Assembly: GCA_029948255.1 (NCBI GenBank)
Contig: JALIZF010001546.1
Location: forward strand, 168,501-232,500
DNA from: Telmatactis stephensoni
Lineage: Eukaryota > Cnidaria > Anthozoa > Actiniaria > Isophelliidae
Direction: 5' to 3'
Length of the DNA: 64,000 bases
The notes beneath the pieces were generated by a model. It was not told the DNA's origin and searched no databases. It saw only the letters and a list, made by a program, of their open reading frames with translations. Of the stretch, positions 11,301 to 22,268 are shown piece after piece. Both the position numbers and the translations under genes were made by a program. Numbering within the stretch: the stretch's first letter is position 1; every line of letters starts with the position of its first letter.

Positions 11301-12490
11301 GCATGCAATTCTTTGTACCACACAGAGTTGGAATAAATTTGTGTAACAGATGTATGCATAGGGAAGTCTACTATGAGCTCATGTAGAAAAAATGTGGACA
11401 TTTCTTGTTATGGAACCGCTTGTAAAAGTGTCAATAGTCGCTGGTACTGCTCTATACTATTCATCAGGAGCAAGATATGGAGCAGCGGATGAAAACCCAC
11501 GCGTTTCGTAACTTTTAGCGCCAAAAGTCTTGCCCTACGCGTGACCAGACGACTGACAAGAAATGCCACAGGGAATGGTGAGTGGGTCAACCAGGATAAT
11601 AATAGGCATGAAAAGGGCATCGTAATGTAATGGTCAATGGAGCTGAACAAGTTTGGACTTACTTGGAAGGTCTGTAGGTCTAGTAAGGGTAGAACGGATG
11701 GCCAATTCCTTTGGTAATTGAACTTGACGTGGCATGTAGTGTAGCTTGGCTGAGACGAGGGAGAAAATTTGAAGGCGTGGTCACATGGGAAGTAGTGTGA
11801 TTGGGTTTCCTGTGTAGCACAATGTGTGTGGTATGATTTGGGTTTCCTGTGTGAAGTATAGGAAGTGGGGGATGGGGGGGGGTGGGGGGGGGGGGTGGAG
11901 AAGACTGCCAAACATAGCAGTAGTAAAGTATATGTATATGTATCAGTTGAGTGCATATGTAGGGGGTATGGGCTAAGAGAACTATACATATACAATGGGT
12001 GAAAACATCCATGTATTATGCACACATGTCAGAAGTAAATATGCAAAACCTGGCAGGTATTCGTACCTATGCTGAGGGGAAGGAGAGGGAGGGGTCTAGT
12101 GGAGTAAGGTTGTAGGGGAAGGGTAATGGTCATGAGAGGAAGGAGATGTAAAAGGGCAGCATAGGGATCAATTAAGATTCAAAACTTTCCCTGCAAATAT
12201 AGCAACATTTTGATATAAGGCAATGCAATTTACAACCAAAGCATGTGCATAAGGAACATTTTCAATTGGGTTTCCTGTGTGAGGTATGTGAAGTGGGGGA
12301 GGGGGGGGGGGGGAAGGCAAAGACTGCCAAACATAGCAGTAGTAAAGTATATGTATATGTATCAGTTGAGTGCATATGTAGGGGGTATGGGCTAAGAGAA
12401 CTATACATATACAATGGGTGAAAACATCCATGTATTATGCACACGTCAGGAGTAAATATGCACAACCTGGCAGGTATTCGTACCTATGCT
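5113..12490 (-). repeat. Tandem array of ~1.42-kb pLTR-like units
   Basis: The marker 'gtgcataaggaatatttt' recurs at 5569, 6980, 8401, 9824 and 11246, giving spacings of 1411, 1421, 1423 and 1422. Each unit is segment A (about 560-600 bp) followed by two related B modules of about 420 bp. B1 carries the longest G tract and reads 'gtggagaagactgcc' after it; B2 has a shorter tract and reads 'gaaggcaaagactgcc'. Most length differences come from the G tracts. The array ends near 12490, where 'cctatgctgagggg' is replaced by unrelated sequence. Each unit carries a minus-strand ORF of up to about 205 codons with a proline run. Its frame depends on G-tract length, so I do not annotate it as a gene. 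Confidence 0.9.
6188..6211 (+). repeat. Homopolymeric G tract (one of a series)
   Basis: Runs of G, some interrupted by A or T, occur at about 620, 1042, 2597, 5199, 6188, 6610, 7605-7632, 8036, 9029, 9457, 10452, 10872, 11875 and 12300. They sit at one fixed place in each B module and differ in length between copies. They can form quadruplexes and encode poly-proline on the minus strand. Confidence 0.9.
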
Positions 12491-13680
12491 TATTACGCAT
12501 TCCATTCCATAAACCAATCAAATTTAAGCTTGATTTTCATATTACCAGGGCCTTCGATTTTTCCGTTGGAAAGCTGAGAAGGACCTGGGAACGAGGATGT
12601 ACGGGCGGTAGGTCCTTCAAACGTACTTTATGGGACAATATATTAAACGATATATGAAGGACTTACCTTTAGTACCGCAGGGGCTGCTGGGAGTTGAGAT
12701 ATTTCTGTTGAGCATGCATTCCAGGTTGGAGAGCATGAGTAGTCCAAAGAAAAGAATATTTGAGTTTCGGATTGAGTTCTGTTGGAGTACCTTTTTTCGA
12801 TTTTGGTGCCTTGCACTCATATGAACAGGTCAGTAAATGATTTTAAGTATATTTGCTTATTTATTCTTGTACAGCAATCATATAATTTTCGGTCACAAAA
12901 CATACAATGCGATTTCTGATTTCTGATCATTAAATTAACTTAATATTCGGCCGTTGCGCCCTTAGCAAACAAAAGTGAGTCTGCCAGTGTGTCCTAAATT
13001 TTTTTATTTTTGATCTCATTTGTATTGCTATGTGTTTTGGGCGATTTTAAATCGAAAACAGTTGTTTGCCAGCGGTTTTGTTTTTGGAATTTTCGAATAT
13101 CCGTGGCCGGAATGTGAAGCGAATCTTGTTGGGGGATTTAAGCTTATAATAATAACTTTATTAAAGTCTCTGTCTTCTAGCCGGCCGGGGACAGGTGCCC
13201 TACTAAAAATATTATTAAATATAGTTGATTTGAGAAGCTTATCATTTACATTGCTGTCTTACAGCTGATGATACGGCTCATCTGTTCGGGTCGAAGACAT
13301 GTAATTTACATTTTAGGCGCCAAGTGCTGCCTCAATACAACTCCTGATCACTGGGGCTAGTTGAAGACCGAAACAGTAAATGTTTTATGACCTGTCGCTT
13401 ATGTTTTTCACTTAATTGCTCATTTTCTTATTTTCTCGGCAATTCGAAAGTGTAAAAGGTTGTTTTCAAGCTGCATTTCACCTTTTGTTATAATACCGTG
13501 ATCTCCAAGTTTGACTTGGTCGGCGTCGTCGATAGTTTAAATATGGTTGTACTTATTTGAAGCCAAAAGCGAGGCTTAATGTGCTGTTTTATGAGATTAT
13601 TCAGTTTACGGTGAACTCATTTGGTGTCATTCTATGTTTTTTTCAAAATTTATTTAAGATTTAATATCGAGAGAACGTCC
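12491..13680. other. No recognisable gene
   Basis: Unique sequence with short ORFs only (for example 12630-12824 and 13020-13268). None has recognisable motifs or splice-supported extensions. I see no RNA gene here. Confidence 0.5.
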
Positions 13681-13707
13681 ATTTCTCCCCGTGGATCAAT
13701 ACAAAAA

Positions 13708-13790
13708 CATTGGACTTGGACTAGAGGACTCGGACTTGGGACTCGGACTTGCTGACTCGGGCTTGGGGACTCGGACTTTGAGACGTGGAA
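13708..13790 (+). repeat. Degenerate minisatellite, GGACTCGGACTTG-type
   Basis: Irregular repeats of a 13-16-base motif (ggacttggactagaggactcgg, then variants with gggactcggacttg and gctgactcgggcttg) run for about 80 bp. The two minus-strand ORFs crossing it show serine/proline-rich low-complexity translation, which is only the repeat read through. Confidence 0.7.
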
Positions 13791-14212
13791 ATAGGGACGT
13801 GGCAGTAAGGCATAAGCAAAACATGGACTTGATTTCTTTTTGTATATAAACCATTTTCATTCTTATCAGAATTTTCATTTTTGGAAAGAATACTGTAAAA
13901 ACCCACAACTATGAACCCACAATTTTGGGAAGAAGCCTAAAGAGGTTCTTATATAAATGGTAGTTTACACAATTTTAGGCTACATAGGTTCTTAAAATAA
14001 GTTCTTAATTCTGGAGAAAGGCAAATAAAACTTAGCTGCAAAACAAGATGGTTGGCCTATTTTCTATTTTCTACCCCTGCCCCCACCCCTCCCCCAAAAG
14101 CAAATTTGAATGCATACATTCACATTGCAGCTGCAATGTACTAATATAATAATTTTAGAAAATGAGAATTTGTTTTCAATTTCTCCACAAGTTATATTGA
14201 GGGGTCAAAATA

Positions 14213-14339
14213 TGCAAATGAGTCAGCTTACTACTTCGTATATGACAACATGAAATGGCACCATTCAATCTATCTATTGTCTAACTAGAATGATGCCATA
14301 CATAAAGTAGTAACCTGTTGTGTCACTCACTCATTTGCA
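14213..14339. repeat. Short imperfect palindrome (MITE-like)
   Basis: The left end (GCAAATGAGTCAGCTTACTACTT) is matched in inverted orientation by the right end (aagtagtaac...actcatttgc), with further matching inward (ggcaccattc / gaatgatgcc). Total length is about 127 bp and there is no coding capacity. The surrounding 13.8-15.17 kb contains no recognisable gene. Confidence 0.6.
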
Positions 14340-15176
14340 AATGTGTTAACTATGCCACTGTGCATGCTTGATGTAATATGGTACGTAATATAGGCTATGG
14401 GTACAAGATTGAAGGAAATATGATTTATTATTCCGGGACTCCTGAAGTACTCCTGAACTATTCACAGATCCACCATTGTACAGAATTCAGGGACATATCC
14501 GGGAACTTTCCTATTGTTTTGGCGTGAAATTCAAATATGTTAAATATAGTTTGCCTGATTAAGAGGGGAAATTACAAAGGATTGCCACTAAAACGGCTCA
14601 TGCTGCTCCTGAAAATAAAACTGAAAGTTAGTTTCTAAATTCAATTTTCCATTCCCAAAGGTTGTAAATTAAGGATGAGATATCACTTTAACATACAAAT
14701 CAAATAGTTTGTAAAAAAGCGGCATATTTATAATACCTTTTTCATTGTGAATAAACCATACTTTTGGAGGAAATATGTATGAAGCGCTAACATTCTAGCT
14801 CTATAGTTTGTTTTCTAATATCTTTCATCAATGCCCAAGAGCTGATAAAAATCAAGACGTATAAAGAGTCATTTCTATCCTGTAGATAGATAATCCATGA
14901 AATTTTTTCCACACCTTTTTGATGATGAAAATTTTTAGTGCATATGCTGTTGGTTGCCTGGCAAATTCAAAATTCCTTGGGAAGCCCACAGCTTATCGGT
15001 AAATCTAAGCAGAAACACCTTTTTTGTTTGGGGAGATTAATTAATTTATAAGTCAATTTCCACGGCACCTTTTGAGCTCGCACCAGCGTAACATCTCTTT
15101 TCAAAATTGAAAGGTAAAAGAAAATCAATCTACACAGTATGTAGAGATTGAGTTCATTCCGACTTGTCTGTCATTA

Positions 15177-15984
15177 GGGACCAGTCATGATTTATCTAGA
15201 GGGAGGGGCGCTGGGTAATTTGCAAGTGAAAGGTGAAACTTTTGTCAAAGCTCTTTGAAGAAAATTGCAGATAACCCCCCTTCTGTATTATAATTTTAAA
15301 AAATGACCCCCTCAAAAAGGGGCACCTAAGAATTACCTAATGAAGCACGAAATCAGCATAGCTTGAATGTTGTCTAGTTATTCGACCACTTCTAGACCTT
15401 TCAACAGTGAGTAGCTCTGCAGAGTCACCTTCCTCATTGCCATTGGTATCACCATCACTGCTACTGTCACACAAAACTAAGTCTTCATCACTGTCACTTT
15501 CATTTTCACTATCTCCAGAACCAATTTGTTGATCAAAAACAGCTACAGGTTGGTCATCAGGCATAGTTCTTCTGTCCTGATTGTAGTAGTGTACGGTAAT
15601 GCGCTGATTTTGTCCATTTTCTTCCCTGTCTTTGAAAGGTTATAATGGATCAAATACTGATCAAGCTCTGAAATGACAAGTGGTGGCAGCTTGCCATTCT
15701 CAATAAGTTCCTGCCTGTTGTAATCAGAAACCTTTTTTCGTTCTTGCCTTGCATCTTTGCGTTGCTTTTCTCGGACTTTGGCGATGGTTTCCAAAGACGA
15801 TAGATGTTCTAAATAGGATCTGACATGTTTTTCGTCAACAATAAATGCCTGGGAAAATTAACAAGACCCGCCCTTTCTTGTACCTAAAATACAATACTCC
15901 CCCCCGCCCTCTTTGCTAATTTAAAATTGGCTTGACCCCCTATTTTTCTTCCAGCCCCCCTCTAGATAAATAATGACTGGTCCC
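15177..15984 (-). mobile_element. Small inverted-repeat DNA element with TTA target duplication
   Basis: The left terminus GGGACCAGTCATGATTTATC (15177-) and the right terminus, read in reverse, GGGACCAGTCATTATTTATC (ending 15984) are near-perfect inverted repeats, both continuing into CTAGAGGG. TTA lies directly outside each end (15174-15176 and 15985-15987), matching a 3-bp target duplication. Inside, on the minus strand, is only the C-terminal piece of a larger protein. The element is therefore probably a deletion derivative of a longer autonomous transposon. Confidence 0.8.
15337..15794 (-). pseudogene. C-terminal fragment of an uncharacterised transposon protein, frameshifted
   Basis: Two overlapping minus-strand frames form one C-terminus. 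The first (15543-15794) has a Lys/Arg-rich stretch, then a SAP-like segment around ELDQYLIHYNLSKTGKK. Near 15600 the reading continues in another frame with HYYNQDRR, an acidic Ser/Asp/Glu run, and the ending SGRITRQHSSYADFVLH. A single-base deletion after DKI explains the break. I recall this C-terminal pattern from uncharacterised, repetitive cnidarian proteins, which is memory and not a search. The stop near 15337 looks like a natural end. No upstream catalytic part is present within the element. Confidence 0.6.
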
Positions 15985-15987
15985 TTA

Positions 15988-17480
15988 AATGGCAGTCTCT
16001 GTAAAAGTGGACCGATGACTTCGCTCCAGAAAATAGATTTCCTACATACTTCCCCCACAAAATACCTTGGGTTAGTAAGTAAAAGTAAGCACATTAATTT
16101 GGAGAAAAGTTACAAATTCAATTTTTAGGGGGAGGATCTTCGGTTCAGTCCAAGCTAGTTCGGTTTGGTCAAGCGAAAAGATCTAAAATAGAGCTTTTTG
16201 GTGAGCACGTTGCTCTTCCAATAAGCTATTTTCAGATCAATGACTATACTGCCATTTTTTAACAATCTTTCAGTTTTTCAATGCTTGCTTTTATTTGAAA
16301 AATATATTTTACAAAAAGGAGAAAAGATTGATTTAGTAAGGCCATGTTTCCTACTTTGTCAAGAGACCCAAAAGTACCCTAAGAAACGTCGCCTATTTCT
16401 TGCAAGTCCAGCACTCATTTAGAAAACTTTCTATTTCATCGTGCTAACGAAAGACCAATTAAGACAAAAATGTAAAAAAAACTTTGAGGGTTTGCGAATT
16501 TTTGCTGTTAACGATGCTTTGGTTTGCATGCGATTACGAAAAAATGTAGCGTTTTTATGCAAATTAGGTTTCAAATCTAGCTTGATTTATTCCATTGAAA
16601 TAAACTTATTTTTAACAACAATTTATTATTTTAATTGAAAATAGATGCTTAATGGTTTTTTTCTGTCAAAAAAAATTACAAAAAGTTTGTGGAGACTCGC
16701 AATGCCACACCATTTCTGTAGGTTTTACGTGTCACGCAATAAGCCATGTCATGCGGGGACGATATGATTTTGAAAATACACTCAAATCTCAAACGACTTT
16801 AAATATTGTCAGAGAATTTGTGACTATTTATTCAAAAATGGCAGTAGAGAACATTATTGTATCAACAAATCTGTATTTGTACATCCTATATAGCATACAG
16901 TATACCCGGGAGTATATTAGTACACAGTATAATTATTTTGTTATTAGCAAAAGTGTGAGATTTACCAGTATATATTCTGGTCTTTTGTTGATTACTCTAA
17001 AACAAGAACTGCATGTAAAATGTGCACAGACTGCACCATTAACTGACTTAAACAACTGATAGTCAATTTTTAATTGAAAGTATAATGAACATTTCATTCA
17101 ACGAGAAATTTAATCATTTATTTGTAAAGTTTGGAAGCAAAAGGTAGCGTTCGAACGAAAATCACAAAAACCTGTGCACCAATATCGTGCGCGAGGCCAT
17201 AACAATTAATAAAACATTCGCGGGAACTCGAAAAGTCATACCATTTCGTTTGGAAAATGTTATTGTGCACATTTCATACACTGATAATACTAATTTCTCA
17301 TAAAAGTTTTTAAAAATATACGCTGCCATTTTTGTCCGTTTCGAAACCCTAACATATATACAAATTAATTCTTAAACAATAACAATTTCTATTTTTGTCA
17401 GAACATTATCAAAACAATTATATTTTTGCTCGATTTCATTTAGTTTGCTTGGAATGCCTGTCAATCAATTGGTGCCAGCT
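15988..17480. other. No recognisable gene
   Basis: AT-rich sequence with short plus-strand ORFs (16240-17059). Their translations show no family motif. I treat them as chance. Confidence 0.5.
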
Positions 17481-17518
17481 AATTAGTGATTTTGAGGCGC
17501 AAGTACTACAAAACCAAA

Positions 17519-19408
17519 ATGTCGTGTTTCGTAGCGACGTACAATGAATACGGTGTGTGTGGAAATTCAAGGGGAATCTCTGGATTGGTTCCACTATCAG
17601 ATTGTAATGATTCAATCGATTCTCATCTAGTTTCTCTCCATTTATCTACGGAAAAAATAACTGAGTCTGAAGTCATTCTTGCAAGAGTAGGTATATCTGA
17701 TGTCGTGCAACGAAGTAGTGAAATGATGATATGTGCAAAGCACCGACACTCTCTAGGAAAGTACTGGAGATCAAGGGTATCTTGTCAATATCCAAGCCAC
17801 TTGGGAGGTTCAACAGCCATTCGGAGCAGATATTCTGTCAATCTAGCGATGTCCAAGTCAATACAGTGAGTTTACGGCGTGTTTGTCCCTTTTGGTTCAG
17901 GTCAGTACCGCAAGTCCGTATCAGCGTCGATCGATTTACATATTTATTCATGCCGGGATGATATAATCATGGTCGATGCATTATTTGATGTTTAAACAGT
18001 TATGCCTATTATGATATAAAATGCACACATCATCTTAGAAAATGTTTATCACCAGAGAAATCAACTGTAGGCATGATATGCCTTTTAGCGAAACGGAGCA
18101 AATGTTGAAAGAATCTTTTGTTAAAATCTTTTATCATTAAAAATATATACCTGTTGGCGTGCAGCTAACAATTATACATTCTTTCTTGGGACTTGGTGGG
18201 TTTGGGGCGTTTATTCAATACTTTTAGCCTTGGGAGCGCTATTTCAGGAAATCTACGGTACTGTATTTCCTTAACAGTAATTTGTCATAACTGCCGTAAA
18301 TATCATAACAAGTGCATCAAAGAATTAACGTGGGCTACATCCCCAACGTGTAAAACCTCCGATGACAAGCAAGTAACTGTTAATCAAACCAGGTACGTAA
18401 ATCATTATTACCAGAGTTAGTAGTACTAGTACATATATAACGGTTTCCTTTACATAGTCTACGTATAGCCACATGTAATTATAAGACATTCCGACATTTA
18501 CAAGCTCAGCCATTAGGATGTCTGTAAGTATATGTATTTCCAAGCATTCTATCTGCATTTAACAAAATTGTGCGACAATTTTAAAGAAAGCCACTCAGAA
18601 GAATTGCATACACTTTTTGATTTACTATCGATTATATTAACAATTTGGATAAATTAATTTGATTTACTTTTTTTTTTCTGTGAATAAAATTGTGAAACTA
18701 GACTTTTTTCTCAACTAAAGGCTGTGTAAGGAATCTACGTTATCCAAGCTTGCAGCTACTAGTTTTACACCCGTTCAGAATGATGTACCATTTTGTCAAA
18801 GAAACCTTACTGCAGATGAAGCATGGACGAAGACACAATGGAAGAGAAAGAGTTCGAGTTAGCAGGTAATTCAAGTTTTTAATGCCAGTATGTCTAATAT
18901 CGCAGACGCTGTTGGAAAACCAAGGCTTGAGCCTCTACAAGCCAACGTTAAGCAATGGGAAACTTGCTCGTCACCACAAAAAGCAGAGGCTGTCAGTAAA
19001 GCTGAAAAAGCGTGGCAATTAGTTTGTGATGTTATTGCGCCAAATAACGGGGAAGCTCTCTTTCAAGCTGTTAAGAAATATGGTAAAGAGGATAACGACG
19101 AGCGTGGATTAAGGTCCTTGCTTATTGCTTATCAGAATGCACTTTCAAAGCCTCTAAAAACACAGATCCTTAGTATCTATGCCAACAAATTCACTTTCTC
19201 TGAACTAAAGCAGTTACATCGTCTATTTGAAGAACTTAGTGACAGACAGATAAAAAAAGCACGAAAGCAAGCAATGTCTCAAGGTGTGGGAATTCCAGTA
19301 GCTAAGACAGTACATCACAGAGTTCGAGTGGATCAGCGCCAACTGGACCATTTTCTAGACTTCACTATGCGGCCGTATTTCTACCAAGATGTGGCATATG
19401 GGACATGA
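17519..19408 (+). pseudogene. Multi-exon relic of an uncharacterised repetitive gene family
   Basis: Exon 1 (17519-17865) starts at ATG 17519 and contains a Cys/His block, MICAKHRHSLGKYWR then CQYPSH, and ends at a good donor (ACA/GTGAGT). Exon 2 (18228-18392) joins in frame after a TTTTAG acceptor and carries CHNCRKYHNKC. Exon 3 starts at 18721 in the same phase and ends near 18857-18865. Exon 4 (about 18890-19408) is helical and ends with a DHFLDF...YQDVAYG block, close to the LDHFL-F--SPH--QDLPFG pattern I remember from repetitive cnidarian genes. The exon 3/4 junction lacks a clean donor in frame. The ORF stops right after that block, where the family normally continues, so the copy is truncated next to the env-like relic at 19413. 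Confidence 0.55.
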
Positions 19409-19412
19409 ACAA

Positions 19413-20334
19413 TCAAGCTTGAGAGTCAACTTCACACTTGAGAGAAACTTCACACTTTGCAGCTGAGTGCAAGCGTGGATATGTTGTAGGAGAGCCAGCA
19501 GACCATTGAAGTCCAAGCCAAGAGACGTCTTGTGAACGATGAGTAACAGAATTTGGACAAATCAGAGTGCTGTGTTGATTAAAGCATTTAGCAAATGCAT
19601 CAGACTTAATTACATTTTTAGAGGTAGACACAAGGATTAGATCGTTATGGGTTAGTGGTCCAGAATAACAACGTTTGTTAATCTGGTAAGAGAGAGGTAT
19701 TAGATATTTGATAGTACAAAAAGCTGTTTTAGTTGAAATACGAGGCATGGTTACCATGGTATGGAGTGAAATGTAATTATCATTGTGTTCATACCGAGCT
19801 AAATGGTTCATTGAATTAGGAAAACCATCCGCCAAAGCCTTGGACGTAAATCGGAATTGTCTTTGTTTTTGTAACTGAGAAGTCAAAGCAGAAGTTAAGG
19901 ATTCTGGTAAATCATTAATTCCCACCAGTTCTCTACCCTGAATTTGAGCAAATTGGTTCAATGTCAATGAAGCGCAACAATGAATTGTACAATAACAATG
20001 AGTCATAGTGATATTTGTCCTGTTTTCCGAATTTGATAATTTCTTTCTTCCAAGAAAGTAAGGTAGATTCAATTTCAGAAATTCCATCCACAAGTGTATT
20101 AACCCGTGACGTAAGCTTATCAGTGATATTTAACAATTGTACCATTTTACTGTTAATGGTAGTGATCAGAGCTTTTTCATCTTCCAAAGCGTCTGTCAGG
20201 TTGATAAGTGTGAGTGTTAGGCCTACAATCTTGTCAGAGTTACAGGAACCACCAAAAGAAGTAAAAATCTTTCTTATTAAGCCCAAAACTCTACTGTGGC
20301 AAGCCCACAGAGATTGTCTAGCTCTAGACTGCAA
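19413..20334 (-). pseudogene. Env-like glycoprotein fragment of a Ty3/gypsy-type element
   Basis: Two minus-strand frames (19933-20334 and 19413-20093) together resemble the better preserved env-like gene at 55809-57428. They share a CH--x-GL-R start block, a long helical stretch, LTLNQFAQIQ...GINDLPESL against VNQLVRLND...GIADLPNFL, and a later CYSGP / CFVGP cysteine block. The frames overlap around 19933-20093, which indicates a frameshift. The copy ends before any membrane anchor. No pol gene or LTR is visible nearby, so it is an isolated relic inserted between two other fragments. The name env-like rests on its better copy. Confidence 0.55.
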
Positions 20335-20381
20335 TGAGGTGACATGTCACATGCCGAGCAGTTTACAACTGAATGGGGAAC

Positions 20382-20787
20382 TTTAAAGGGCTTTAAAGCT
20401 ACTTCAATGGGGTTAGTGGGTATTTCTCCTGGGGGAGCTGTGACATTTATCAGTCAACTGTACACAGATAGTTTATCTGATTGAGACATTTTAATGAGAA
20501 GTGGACTATTGGATCTACTTTTAAGGCAAAGACTCTGTCATGGTTTATAAAGGCTTTGCCATTGATGATGTACTGCCACTAGGGGCTGGGTTAAACCTTC
20601 CACCTTTCCTGGGTGGTTCAAACCAAATGTCACCAGAGGAGGTTGTGAGAAGTCAAGAAATTGCAAGTCTTCAAATACATATTGAATGTGCAATTATAAG
20701 ATTAAAAACTTTCATATTTGGGACATTCTGGAATAATATATCAGATGTGGTGAGTATGTGCAATTTTGTGCAATGCACAGCCAAATA
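20382..20787 (+). pseudogene. DDE_Tnp_4-type transposase C-terminal scrap (Harbinger/ISL2EU-like)
   Basis: The plus-strand translation first gives GISPGGAVTFISQLYTDSLSD, then, after a stop and a frameshift near 20520, DSVMVYKGFAIDDVLP, LNLPPFLGG and IASLQIHIECAIIRLK. These match the order expected around the second Asp and the final Glu of DDE_Tnp_4 transposases (GDS-MADKGF ... IHVERAI-RIK). The residue after VM is Tyr where the family has Ala-Asp, so the scrap is not functional. No terminal repeats were found for it. Confidence 0.65.
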
Positions 20788-20789
20788 AT

Positions 20790-22123
20790 ATTAATATGAA
20801 CCATTTTATTAGACTGAGTTAGTTGTACTTTTTAGTATTACTACTGTTTCATGCTTTTGTTTTAATTAGTGGTTTTCATTACCCCTCAAAACAAAGTGTA
20901 CTTCAGTGGAAGTGTAATAGTCAAATGACATCATAATTGGGGTATATAAGGGTGTAATATGCAAGTGTATTGCACAGGTTAATTAAAAAGGAATCCTTTG
21001 AATATAAATACCTACATTGGTGTAATTTAAACAACAAAATCACACCATTTTGCCCCTGTTACCCCAATTTGTCCTTGCACTTGAGCATAGTATCAGTCTG
21101 CTTTTTTAAAGAGCAAGTTGTAATACTTGTTACTCGTCCCCTGGCTGTAGGCTGGGAAGGAGTTATAAATTACAAATGTTTTTTTTGGTGATTTTGTCTT
21201 GAGAAAAGGCCATTCTTGCACAATCAGTCAGGTGATGTACTCCTGATTGGTTAAGAGCGTAAGAAACAATGCCCTTCATTCATCACCTTTGAGCGCATGC
21301 AAACTCTTCGTAGTGAATGCCAATGAGGAACATTTTGGAATGCAAGATGGCCAAAAACCCAAAAATAGCTTTCAGAGATGGGATCTTCCAGCAGTAAAAT
21401 GATGTAAAATGGAGCTTTCATTTCGAGATATACCTATACACTTATAAGAGCTTCAGAATTGGCTGTTATTTTGAGCTTGATCTCCAATACTTTGACCAGA
21501 TATCGAACTCTAAATGGAGTACTTGAAATGAAGCTCTCGCAACTCGGAGTAATTGCTTTGAGCTGGAAATCTACAAATTGCTCTCGCTACATGTTGCTAA
21601 ATGAACAAACATAGAGGAAAGTTAATTACATTTCTCATTCAAGCATTCAAGAGATCTTGCGAAGTTTTTGTACTGAATTTTGATATTGACCAGACTGTTT
21701 ATATTTTAGTGCATTTCATGGAACTAAGATTATATTTGACCTGGTGCATTTGGTCACGTAATGGATAAAACATCTGAAACATGAGTGAATACACGATTTG
21801 TTATTTTGTGTAAAACGCTGTTATAGAAGTCTTTACAGCAAGCAATATAGATATATAGTGAAATATAAAGTTTAATAAACTGGTATATTCGCAGGTAATA
21901 TTTTTGCATGTGAGATATATAATACCCGTGATAATAGAAGGCCAAAGGCCATATTAGTAGCTGCTGACAGACAAATTGACAGTGATCAGATAAAGATAGA
22001 CTATTTGATCTGGTATCACCCTGTGTTTGACAACCACAACAAGCTACTATTTATCAACTTGCTGGGCTTATTAAGTTTTATTTCTTTAACACTGTGCTGG
22101 TTGCACTACATGCAACCATCAGA
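20790..22123. other. No recognisable gene
   Basis: Mostly AT-rich sequence. Short ORFs (20970-21191, 21754-21945) have no motifs. The last 50 bases carry one copy of a motif (cactgtgctggttgcac) that recurs at 26212, just outside the right end of the Harbinger element. Confidence 0.5.
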
Positions 22124-22268
22124 GACTTTAAGATAGGAACGCTACGGTTCATGACTAAGGTTGGCCGCGTCTGTGGAAGACTGGTCTGAATACGGTTCAC
22201 TGTGGCGGGAAACTTGGACTGTTGTTGCATTAAGATTATACTGCTACGGTCAAGTACTTTGAGCAAAA

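Noticed and set aside
16652..17059. 135-codon plus-strand ORF
   Set aside because: Composition follows AT-rich DNA; no recognisable motif and no continuation by splicing.
20605..20640. tRNA B-box-like string GGTTCAAACC (also at 44131)
   Set aside because: No matching A box, cloverleaf or acceptor stem around either site.
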